From contig JACPDS010000155.1 of the NCBI GenBank assembly GCA_016183885.1, positions 1 to 7,384 on the forward strand: a stretch of 7,384 nucleotides of DNA, written 5' to 3'. Below are positions 1 through 6,193 of the stretch, piece by piece. Both the position numbers and the translations under genes were made by a program. Position 1 is the first letter of the stretch, and every line of letters begins with the position of its first letter. The notes beneath the pieces were generated by a model, which was given only the letters and a program-made list of their open reading frames with translations, searched no databases and was not told where the DNA came from. The DNA comes from Armatimonadota bacterium (lineage in GTDB: Bacteria; Vulcanimicrobiota; JACPDS01).

Positions 1-743
1 AATAATCTTCTAGCAACTTGAGGTATAAACATCGCGGGATAATTGTGCAGCCCATGCGTATAAGATTTTGTTTTTTCTCCTTTATAGTCCCATGAGCAGT
101 CAACTCGCCTTTTATATTTCGTATCACCCGCGAATTCTTTTTCTATGCGAGTTTCTAAATTTCTTATTATTTTTACAACCACCCCTCTTATTTCAACTTC
201 TTTACGATAAATTGGAAACAATAAAGGGTTCGCCGGTTGCAGTCTAATTTTATTTTTTTCCCTATACAATTTTTTCAAAGTCGCCTGATTTTCATCAATT
301 ACGGCAACAACTGTTTGTCCATTATCAGCAATATCTTGTTTTCTAATTACAACTATATCTCCGTCAAAAATTCCTTCATCAATCATGCTGTTTCCAACTA
401 CTCGCAAAGCATAATATTGTCCCGATTTACCCACCTCATCTTTGGTTATAATAATAGTTTCATCGGGAATCTCAATGGCTTCAATTGGTTGTCCTGCTGT
501 TATTGCGCCCAGTAAAGGAATTTCCAATGATTCTTTCTCTTTTGTTGGAGCTAAAGCTCTTGGCTGATTATACTCTTTTTGCAAATATCCGGATTCCTGA
601 AGATTACGAACATGATGATGAGCGGTTGAGACAGAGGAAAGCTTGAGATGTTTTTTTATTTCTTCCAAAGATGGGGCATAATCGTGTTTATTAATATATT
701 TTTTAATAAATTCTAAAACTTGTTTTCTGCGCTTTGTAAGCAT
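1..743 (-). CDS. lexA: LexA repressor fused in frame to a DNA methyltransferase N-terminus (partial, runs off left edge)
   Basis: LexA represses DNA-damage (SOS) genes and is inactivated by RecA-stimulated self-cleavage. Read by hand from the ATG at 743-741, the frame stays open for 247 codons to the window edge. Residues 1-67 are the winged helix-turn-helix (YAPSLEEIKKHL, then SSVSTAHHHVRNLQESGYL). The Ala83-Gly84 pair in GAITAGQP is the self-cleavage site. Residues 108-195 are the S24 protease fold, with nucleophile Ser119 (GNSMIDEG) and general base Lys157 (ATLKKLYRE). LexA is normally about 200 residues and should end near 195 (RGVVVKIIRN). Here the frame continues through W218-D-Y-K-G into THGLHNYPAMFIPQ (229-242), a motif I recognise from the start of a class of site-specific DNA methyltransferases (THGxHxYPAxFIPQ). 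AAGGGG lies 6 nt before the ATG. The LexA part is very secure. The methyltransferase call rests on about 45 residues, without the catalytic motif. Confidence 0.9.
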   Translation of the reverse strand, partial: MLTKRRKQVLEFIKKYINKHDYAPSLEEIKKHLKLSSVSTAHHHVRNLQESGYLQKEYNQPRALAPTKEKESLEIPLLGAITAGQPIEAIEIPDETIIITKDEVGKSGQYYALRVVGNSMIDEGIFDGDIVVIRKQDIADNGQTVVAVIDENQATLKKLYREKNKIRLQPANPLLFPIYRKEVEIRGVVVKIIRNLETRIEKEFAGDTKYKRRVDCSWDYKGEKTKSYTHGLHNYPAMFIPQVARRL

Positions 744-757
744 ATTTTGCCCCTTGA

Positions 758-786
758 TTGACTTTCGATTTATTTTCGATTATACT
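758..786 (+). promoter_or_regulatory. Rightward promoter-like sequence opposing the lexA promoter
   Basis: On the plus strand, TTGACT (758-763), a 17-nt spacer and TATACT (781-786) form a good sigma70 match. It overlaps the leftward lexA promoter and encloses both TTTCGAT copies. No convincing plus-strand gene follows; a transcript would cross 793-939 and then run antisense to the ChrB-domain gene. It may make an antisense or small RNA, or may simply result from the inverted-repeat arms (TTGATTGACTTT at 754-765, AAAGTCAATAATCAA at 800-814). Confidence 0.35.
763..780. promoter_or_regulatory. Direct-repeat operator candidate (TTTCGAT x2)
   Basis: TTTCGAT occurs at 763-769 and again at 774-780, exactly 11 nt apart, so both copies face the same side of the helix. 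The second copy overlaps the -10 box of the lexA promoter and the first lies near the expected transcript start, a natural position for autorepression. It resembles neither the enterobacterial CTGT-N8-ACAG box nor the Gram-positive CGAAC-N4-GTTCG box. LexA sites vary between phyla, so assigning this one to LexA is inference from position. Confidence 0.4.
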
Positions 787-807
787 ATTTTATAAAGCAA
801 AAGTCAA
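779..807 (-). promoter_or_regulatory. sigma70-type promoter of the lexA fusion gene
   Basis: On the minus strand, TTGACT (807-802) is followed by a 17-nt spacer and a perfect TATAAT (784-779). Transcription would begin about 30 nt upstream of the ATG at 743. The match is close to consensus, so basal expression should be strong, as expected for an autoregulated repressor. The -10 box overlaps one copy of a TTTCGAT repeat that could be the operator. Confidence 0.75.
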
Positions 808-939
808 TAATCAAATTATTCATGGTAATGGCGAGGTTATTTATGCTTTTTCCAAAATAATGTATGTTTATGCATTGTAAATTTCAACAGCAGCTTTCTT
901 GCGATAAATACCAATTTTTTATAAAAAAAGCTTTTCACT

Positions 940-1374
940 TTAATTATTTAATTTATTTTTACAATAAGCGTAAAAAGCATCGTAAACGATAAATTCATTT
1001 TTAAGAATCTCATAATCGTCTTTCAAAGCTAAATATTGAAATCCCTCTGCAATAGCTTTTAATCCTGCACTTTCCGGCTGGCTATATAAATCTTTCTCAA
1101 CATCGGCTCCGTGAACAATTTTAGCTAAAAGTTGAAGCGCGGGATCTTTAATTTGATATTTTTCAATAATAGCTTCAAAACTGCATTTACCGTTAGAATG
1201 TCCAAGTTCCACTTGAGGCGCGTCAAAAGGAATTGCTCCTTCAGCTTCAGCAATCTCTAAAATTTTATTTTCTGGAACAAATAAAAATTCCGCTTCCTTA
1301 TCAATAAATTTTTTAATTAACCATGGACAGGCTACCCTATCTACTTTTACATGTTCGCGAGTGATCCATTTCAT
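940..1374 (-). CDS. ChrB C-terminal-domain protein (chromate resistance family), stand-alone domain
   Basis: This 144-residue protein matches the C-terminal domain of ChrB (Pfam ChrB_C) over nearly its whole length. Visible family motifs are KWITREHVKVDRVACPWLIKK (residues 2-22, with Cys16), EFLFVP (29-34), GAIPFDAPQVELGH (46-59), CSFEAII (64-70) and the IVHGAD block (86-91). ChrB was defined beside the ChrA chromate transporter as a chromate-responsive regulator. The isolated C-terminal domain also occurs far from chrA, and its biochemical role is unclear. The invariant-looking Cys16, His59, Cys64 and His88 suggest metal or redox binding, but that is inference. There is no N-terminal DNA-binding-type ChrB domain and no chrA here, so chromate resistance should not be assumed. 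AGGAGGG lies about 10 nt before the ATG. It is the last gene of the proposed operon, 32 nt after the PEP carboxylase gene. No convincing terminator follows it. Confidence 0.85.
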   Translation of the reverse strand: MKWITREHVKVDRVACPWLIKKFIDKEAEFLFVPENKILEIAEAEGAIPFDAPQVELGHSNGKCSFEAIIEKYQIKDPALQLLAKIVHGADVEKDLYSQPESAGLKAIAEGFQYLALKDDYEILKNEFIVYDAFYAYCKNKLNN

Positions 1375-1406
1375 TAAATATTACCCTCCTCTTTTTTTAA
1401 ATCTAT

Positions 1407-2870
1407 TTATCCTAAAAATTTTCTTAAATTTGCCGCTCTTAAAACATATTCTTCCAAATCCTCAATTTTATTTTCTTTTAATAAATTTATAATATAATCG
1501 GTTATTTTTTTATGCTCTTTATCTAAATTTTGAAAATTCCCTAAAAAATTTAATAATTTTATTTTAAATTCTTTAGGCAAAAAATCTGTATCGGGATTAA
1601 AATATTTAAGAGCATCTCTTAGGTCATTTTCAAAATTTAGATAATTTTTTTTAATAAATTGAAGGTCGTCTTTATTTAAAGCGTCAAATCCTAAAATTTC
1701 CGGCGGCAATCCTATAGAATAAAGAGCACAGGTAAATGTTATCGCCCGCGGCAGTTTAATTTTCCCTATATCGCGCGAATAACCAAAAAGCCCTATATGC
1801 AGCTTTCTTTTTCTTCTGTTGGGAACATATTTAGCAACTTTATTGATTATCGGCGCTAAAATTTGAATTTGAGCGGAAAAACTTTTAGAATATTTTTTAA
1901 TAATTTCTAAACATCTTTCTTTATCCACTTCTTGAGCTTGACTTATCTTTCTTTCTTTTAATTTTCTTATAGTTTTTCTAACTTCGTCGGGGTGATTATC
2001 ATATTTAAAAGCTGATTGAATGGTAAAAGTATAGACGCTGGGAAATTCCCTGCTTATTCTTTCGATCGTATCCGGTCTTAAATTGCCTCTGAAAGGAGCA
2101 GAACCAACGCCTATAATAGGATAAATTTTAATCCCGATTTCTTCTTCTAACTTTTGCAAATTAAAAAGAGCCGCTTTATTTAAAAGAACCGCGCTTACAA
2201 GCCCATAATTCATCGCGGGATCGGATCTAGCCAGAAAAACTCTTTGATATTCTACTTTTTTATCTTTCAAATATGACTTAGTCATATTATCGGCATTAAG
2301 CAAACTTTTCATATCTTCATAAAGAGGAATAATATTAATTCTTTTAGGGTTAAATTCTCCGATCCACTCAGCAATAGTTATATCGCCTTTTTTAACATGT
2401 TGATTTTGTTTGCCTATGACAAAATCGCAATAATATCTATAAACTCTATCAAGACAATCAGCTGAAGTAGTCATCGGTAAAATAACTTCAAATATAGGAG
2501 GGGTGCCGCTTTTATAAAATAACTTTGCCGCGTCGAATGATCTGGGGATGCTTTCCAGAGTTTCTAATAAAATTTTCGCTTCAAATTTTTCTATTGCGGG
2601 ATTAGGCACTCTTAAAATTATAAATATATCTTGACCTAACTTTTTCTCTCTAAAAAATGACTCGTATTTGGTTAATAATTTTTTAACCACAAAATCATCG
2701 ATTTCCTTGCCTTCACAATCCCACATCTGCTCATCACAGCCTAAATGAGAGAAAGCGTAATAAGCTTCCTGAAGTTCATCCTCTCCGCCTAATTCAGCGC
2801 TTTCTGAAAAAAAGGGAATACTAACATTATCAGGATGCTGGGTGCTCATACATTTTGGTATTTTAGGCAT
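1407..2870 (-). CDS. ppcA: Archaeal-type phosphoenolpyruvate carboxylase
   Basis: The cytoplasmic enzyme makes oxaloacetate from phosphoenolpyruvate and bicarbonate, refilling C4 acids for biosynthesis. The 487-residue length suits the short archaeal-type family (about 500 residues) and not the ~900-residue bacterial/plant type. Diagnostic stretches are CMSTQHPDNVSIPFF (7-21), LGGEDELQEAYYAFSHLGCDE (27-47), MWDCEGKE (49-56), LRVPNP (86-91), LLETLESIPRSFDAA (101-115), FEVILPMTTSA (127-137), FLARSDPAMNYG (212-223), GVGSAPFRGNLRPDT (254-268) and GLFGYSRDIGKIKLPRAI (360-377). No frameshift or gap in conserved blocks was seen, so it should be active. The start fits the family, whose proteins begin a few residues before CMSTQHP. 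There is no clear Shine-Dalgarno in the 27-nt gap after the peroxiredoxin stop, so translation may depend on coupling. Besides archaea, this type occurs in a few bacteria such as Clostridium perfringens and Leuconostoc/Oenococcus. Confidence 0.96.
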   Translation of the reverse strand: MPKIPKCMSTQHPDNVSIPFFSESAELGGEDELQEAYYAFSHLGCDEQMWDCEGKEIDDFVVKKLLTKYESFFREKKLGQDIFIILRVPNPAIEKFEAKILLETLESIPRSFDAAKLFYKSGTPPIFEVILPMTTSADCLDRVYRYYCDFVIGKQNQHVKKGDITIAEWIGEFNPKRINIIPLYEDMKSLLNADNMTKSYLKDKKVEYQRVFLARSDPAMNYGLVSAVLLNKAALFNLQKLEEEIGIKIYPIIGVGSAPFRGNLRPDTIERISREFPSVYTFTIQSAFKYDNHPDEVRKTIRKLKERKISQAQEVDKERCLEIIKKYSKSFSAQIQILAPIINKVAKYVPNRRKRKLHIGLFGYSRDIGKIKLPRAITFTCALYSIGLPPEILGFDALNKDDLQFIKKNYLNFENDLRDALKYFNPDTDFLPKEFKIKLLNFLGNFQNLDKEHKKITDYIINLLKENKIEDLEEYVLRAANLRKFLG

Positions 2871-2897
2871 ATTTAAACTTGTTCTTATTATCTTAGC

Positions 2898-3362
2898 TTA
2901 TTTTAATCCATCAATTACCTTTATTATTTCTTCTATATTTGGAAGTTGAGGAATTTGATAAATTTTTATAAATCTAACAATTTGCTTTTCATCAATGATT
3001 ATATTTGCTCTTTCTGAAAATCCTTCTTTATCTCTAAATATTCCAAATAATTTAGCTATATTTCCATGCGGCCAAAAGTCTGAAAGCAAGCGGGTATTTT
3101 TTATCTTTAACTCTTTTGCCCAAGCATGTTTTGAAGGCACAGTATCAACGCTTATTCCAAAGGCAAGAATATTTAATTTCTTAAAAGTTAAATAATTTTT
3201 CTCTAATGAATCCATTTGTTTTGCGCAAATCTTTGTCCATGCAAGAGGATGAAAAGATAAAAGTATTTTTTTATTTTTAACTTCTAATAAGCGGAATTCT
3301 TTATTATGCTGATCTTTGAGCATAAAATCTTTGGTTTTATTCCCTGCTTTTATTGGCGGCAT
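2898..3362 (-). CDS. Peroxiredoxin (AhpC/TSA family) with a single cysteine
   Basis: Peroxiredoxins reduce hydrogen peroxide and organic peroxides through a reactive cysteine. This 154-residue protein has the thioredoxin-like fold pattern: AGNKTKDFMLKDQHNKEF (6-23), the active-site loop FHPLAWTKICAKQM (37-50) with the PxxxTxxC triad Pro39, Thr43 and peroxidatic Cys46, the ISVDTVPSKHAW block (70-81), LLSDFWPHG (92-100), and GFSERANIIID (114-124) with the second active-site Arg118. Cys46 is the only cysteine, so no resolving cysteine exists within the chain. It must work as a 1-Cys enzyme recharged by an outside thiol or partner; AhpE-like or BCP-like are the nearest labels. The loop has AW where many relatives have aromatic-Thr-Pro sequences, a variant I associate with anaerobe proteins. 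AAGGAGG stands 10 nt before the ATG. It begins 22 nt after the UPF0182 stop and is presumably co-transcribed. Confidence 0.9.
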   Translation of the reverse strand: MPPIKAGNKTKDFMLKDQHNKEFRLLEVKNKKILLSFHPLAWTKICAKQMDSLEKNYLTFKKLNILAFGISVDTVPSKHAWAKELKIKNTRLLSDFWPHGNIAKLFGIFRDKEGFSERANIIIDEKQIVRFIKIYQIPQLPNIEEIIKVIDGLK

Positions 3363-3384
3363 TATTTTAAAACCTCCTTAAAAA

Positions 3385-6090
3385 CTAATGAGTTATTTTT
3401 TGTAAATTTTCTAAAACTTTTCTTAATTTTTTAAGCTCTTCTCCATACATATCCCAAGCTCCGCTTCTTTGATAATTTTCGGCTTTTTGATAATGTTCAT
3501 TAGCTTCTTTAATAAGTTCTTTTAGATTGATCCCTTGGCTTTTTTTTATTTCTCCTCTTTCTTTAATTATTTTTTCTTCTAAAAGCCCGGGTTTTCCAAA
3601 AATTTCCTGGAGCGATTTTTCTAAATTATCCTGCATAGCGATTTTATCTTTGTAAACTACAATTACTCTTTTAAGTTCGGGTATTTTTCCTCTTTCCGCC
3701 GCTAAATATAAAGGCTCCACATAAATTAAAGATTTTTCAATAGGGATAACTAACATAGAACCGCGAATTACCGTTGAACCGCCCTGTCCCCATAAAGTAA
3801 GTTGTTTGGATATTTCCGGCTCCTGATCAATTCTAGCTTCAATTTGAGAAGGCCCGTAAATTAATTTTTTCTTGGGGAATTTATAAAGCATTAAACGCCC
3901 ATAATAAGGGACATCGCATCGGGCAGCCATCCAGGAAATCATATTATCTTTTTTAGCCGGAGTAAAAGGGATCATTAAAATAAATTCTTCTTTTAACGCC
4001 CCGGGAAATTTCAAAATAGTATAATAAGGCTGCATTTCTCTTTCTTGAACTTCGGTAGTTTTATGCGGTATCTTCCAGAGATCCTCTTTATTGTAAAATA
4101 CTTGAGGATCAGCCATATGATAGGTAGTATACACTTCAGCTTGAATAGAAAATAATCCGCTCGGATAACGGATATGCTTCTTTAGATCTTCGGGCATTAA
4201 ATTAAAATCCTTTAATAAATCGGGAAAAATTTTCCGATAAGCTGAAATAATCGGATCTTGAGGGTCGCTAATATAAAAATCCACCTTGCCATCGTAAACA
4301 TCGACTATTACTTTAACAGAATTGCGAATATAATTTCCTGTTTCGGCGGGTTGGGAATAAGGATAAAAATCGCTTATTGTATAACCATCGGCAATCCAGT
4401 AAAGTTTGCCCTGGCTGATCACCAAATAAATATCTTTGTCATAAGCAATAAAAGGCGTAATCTTTTTTAAACGTTCTAAAATTTGCCGGTAATACATTAT
4501 ACGGCTTTCTCTGGTAATGTCGGAAGAAAGTAAAATCTTCGGCTCGGAAAATTTTAAAGCAAAAATTATTTTTTTAAACATAGAATCTATCGGCACTCCG
4601 CCTTTACCTTGATAATGGGTATAAACATTTTCTTCTCCCTGAGGATAATCAAATTCTTTTAAGCGGGTATTTACAATACTATAAAAATCAGTCATTTCTC
4701 CGTAATAAATTTCCGGACGATTAATGGAAAGATTTTTAATTGTGCTTAAAGGAGGAATATCCTTAATGAAAAATTCCGGAGTTCCGTCCTCAACCACTTT
4801 ATTCACCGGCCCTAAACATACTCCATAACCGTGAGTATAGGCAAGGTGTTCATTAATCCAGAGCTTGCTTGGGAATTTTTCCAAAGAAAGTTCCCGGGGC
4901 GAAAGCATTGTCTGGCGATATTCTCCATTTATTTGATAACGATCATTATCCACATCGACAAATTTATAATAAGACCTGATTTCTTGAAGTTGTCCATAAC
5001 TGTCTAAAAGGGGACGATGATCCCAGAGACGGATATTTTTTAAAGTAAGCTCGTTTTTCTTTAAATCTTCGCTGGTTAAATTTTCTTCCAGAACGGGAAA
5101 TTCTCTTTCTTCTACTTGAGATAAACCATAAGCGGCTTTGGTATATTTAATATTTCGTTCAATATAAGGGCGCTCTTTTTCAATTTCATTTGGAGCAACT
5201 ACAAACTTTTGAATTATTTCCGGATAAATTGCGCCTCCAAAAAAAGAAAAACCTATTAAAATCAAAATTCCCGAAGCCAGAACTTTCCATTCTTTAATAT
5301 AAATACTGATTAAAGACAACAGAGCGCAAACTAAAGATAAAATAACTAAAATTTTTAAAACAGGCAAAAGAATATTAACATCGGTGTAAGCTGCCCCAAA
5401 AACCATTCCTCTGGAAGAATGTAAAAGAGAATAAGCGGCTAATTTATATCCCCAGGATTTTAAAATAAAAAATAAACTTAAAAGAATAAAAATATGAATT
5501 TTAGCCTGAGGAGAAAAATAAATCGTTCGAGAAAAAAAATAAACTCCTTGTTCTAAAAAATAAACTGAAATTACTAAAATTAAACTTAACCATAAAGTAA
5601 AACTTAAATAAGAATAAATATATTTTAAAGCCGGAAGCTTAAAAATATAAAAACTTAAATCTTTCCCGAATAAAGGATCTAAAATTTTAAATGGAACCGT
5701 ATTTAAAAACTTTAAAAATATATCCCATTCTCTTTGAGCGGAACCAGCCATTATTAAAGAAAACAATAATAAAAAAATTATAAAAAAATTATTTAAAAAA
5801 TTCCGCCAGGGCAAATGAGATATTTCAATAATATTTTGATTAATATGATAAATTTGAGGTTTATTTTTTTTAAGAAAATAGAAATTAAAATATATAAAAA
5901 TAAAAAAAACCGATCCGAAAACAAAAAAAAGAATTAATTTATAAACCACTGGAAGCCAGAATAACTGAAGATAATTAATTTCTTTAAACCACCAAAAGTC
6001 GGTTAAAAAATTTACTATATTTTGCAGGAAGAATAGTAAAAAAATAGCCCCTAGTAAAAATGTCCACTGAATTTTTTTATTGATCTTCAA
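3385..6090 (-). CDS. UPF0182 family large membrane protein
   Basis: At 901 residues this matches the UPF0182 (COG1615) family, whose members have seven N-terminal membrane helices and a large outer domain; function is unknown. Hydrophobic segments lie near residues 10-30, 46-73, 98-116, 155-180, 197-220, 240-265 and 270-290. Family signatures include DPLFGKDLSFYIFKLP (138-153), VVAPNEIEKERPYIERNIKYT (297-317, then AYGL), AYTHGYGVCLGPVNKV (417-432), FIKDIPP (441-447), RPEIYYGE (458-465), YGPSQIEARIDQ (745-756) and VIPIEKSLIYVEPLYL (781-796). The C-terminus (852-899) is charged and helical, as in relatives. The start is TTG at 6090-6088, backed by TAGGAG 7 nt upstream. The next in-frame ATG (Met114) lies inside the third membrane helix, so TTG is much the better choice. 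It is the first gene of the four-gene cluster. It is intact with no obvious missing block. Confidence 0.94.
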   Translation of the reverse strand: MKINKKIQWTFLLGAIFLLFFLQNIVNFLTDFWWFKEINYLQLFWLPVVYKLILFFVFGSVFFIFIYFNFYFLKKNKPQIYHINQNIIEISHLPWRNFLNNFFIIFLLLFSLIMAGSAQREWDIFLKFLNTVPFKILDPLFGKDLSFYIFKLPALKYIYSYLSFTLWLSLILVISVYFLEQGVYFFSRTIYFSPQAKIHIFILLSLFFILKSWGYKLAAYSLLHSSRGMVFGAAYTDVNILLPVLKILVILSLVCALLSLISIYIKEWKVLASGILILIGFSFFGGAIYPEIIQKFVVAPNEIEKERPYIERNIKYTKAAYGLSQVEEREFPVLEENLTSEDLKKNELTLKNIRLWDHRPLLDSYGQLQEIRSYYKFVDVDNDRYQINGEYRQTMLSPRELSLEKFPSKLWINEHLAYTHGYGVCLGPVNKVVEDGTPEFFIKDIPPLSTIKNLSINRPEIYYGEMTDFYSIVNTRLKEFDYPQGEENVYTHYQGKGGVPIDSMFKKIIFALKFSEPKILLSSDITRESRIMYYRQILERLKKITPFIAYDKDIYLVISQGKLYWIADGYTISDFYPYSQPAETGNYIRNSVKVIVDVYDGKVDFYISDPQDPIISAYRKIFPDLLKDFNLMPEDLKKHIRYPSGLFSIQAEVYTTYHMADPQVFYNKEDLWKIPHKTTEVQEREMQPYYTILKFPGALKEEFILMIPFTPAKKDNMISWMAARCDVPYYGRLMLYKFPKKKLIYGPSQIEARIDQEPEISKQLTLWGQGGSTVIRGSMLVIPIEKSLIYVEPLYLAAERGKIPELKRVIVVYKDKIAMQDNLEKSLQEIFGKPGLLEEKIIKERGEIKKSQGINLKELIKEANEHYQKAENYQRSGAWDMYGEELKKLRKVLENLQKITH

Positions 6091-6097
6091 TCTATAT

Positions 6098-6103
6098 CTC
6101 CTA
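6098..6103 (-). promoter_or_regulatory. Shine-Dalgarno site that fixes the TTG start of the UPF0182 gene
   Basis: TAGGAG on the minus strand lies 7 nt upstream of the TTG codon at 6090-6088. No in-frame ATG lies nearby, and the first membrane helix begins about ten residues after the TTG, so this site decides the start. Confidence 0.7.
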
Positions 6104-6123
6104 TTATTTTAAGATTAAACGCA

Positions 6124-6178
6124 AAGCTGCAAACATTAAGTTTTTAAAAATCTACTTATTTAGTTTGCTTAACAGCTT
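6124..6178. repeat. Imperfect inverted repeat between the universal stress gene and the UPF0182 gene
   Basis: AAGCTG (6124-6129) can pair with CAGCTT (6173-6178), CAAAC (6130-6134) with GTTTG (6163-6167), and TAAGT (6137-6141) with ACTTA (6154-6158). This gives a long stem broken by a CTTAA bulge and a small internal loop. In leftward transcription it sits just after the universal stress gene and in the leader of the UPF0182 gene. No T-run follows on the minus strand, so it is not a classic intrinsic terminator. It could be an RNA-stability or attenuation structure between the two transcription units. No convincing promoter was found in 6091-6193. Confidence 0.4.
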
Positions 6179-6193
6179 ATCGCTTGCGGCTTT

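Larger units (their letters stand above)
940..6090 (-). other. Probable four-gene operon (UPF0182, peroxiredoxin, ppcA, ChrB-domain)
   Basis: All four genes read leftward with gaps of 22, 27 and 32 nt, and no terminator-like hairpin with a T-run separates them. That spacing is typical of co-transcription. The universal stress gene, 103 nt upstream of the first member, could belong to the same transcript. The proteins share no single pathway: peroxide defence, a chromate-resistance-family domain, an anaplerotic enzyme and an uncharacterised membrane protein. Confidence 0.65.

Noticed and set aside
237..515. A 92-codon plus-strand frame
   Set aside because: It lies entirely antisense to the LexA coding region, whose motifs are unmistakable, and its composition (Asn, Ser, Ile, Phe) is that of an antisense shadow.
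859..876. Small hairpin AATGTAT-GTTT-ATGCATT, considered as a terminator for the ChrB-domain gene
   Set aside because: The stem is short, AT-rich, includes a G-U pair and is not followed by a T-run on the minus strand.
915..934. AT palindromes (TTTTTTATAAAAAA and AAAAGCTTTT) considered as a bidirectional terminator
   Set aside because: They have almost no loop and no GC stem; such patterns arise easily in sequence this AT-rich.
837..938. A 33-residue GTG-started minus-strand frame just after the ChrB-domain gene stop
   Set aside because: It has no Shine-Dalgarno, begins one base after the upstream stop, is rich in Lys, Leu and Phe as expected of random AT-rich sequence, and resembles no family I know.
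2995..3195. A 66-codon plus-strand frame
   Set aside because: It is antisense to the conserved middle of the peroxiredoxin gene and has no recognisable domain.
4258..4470. A 70-codon plus-strand frame
   Set aside because: It is antisense to the UPF0182 gene and shows no family features.
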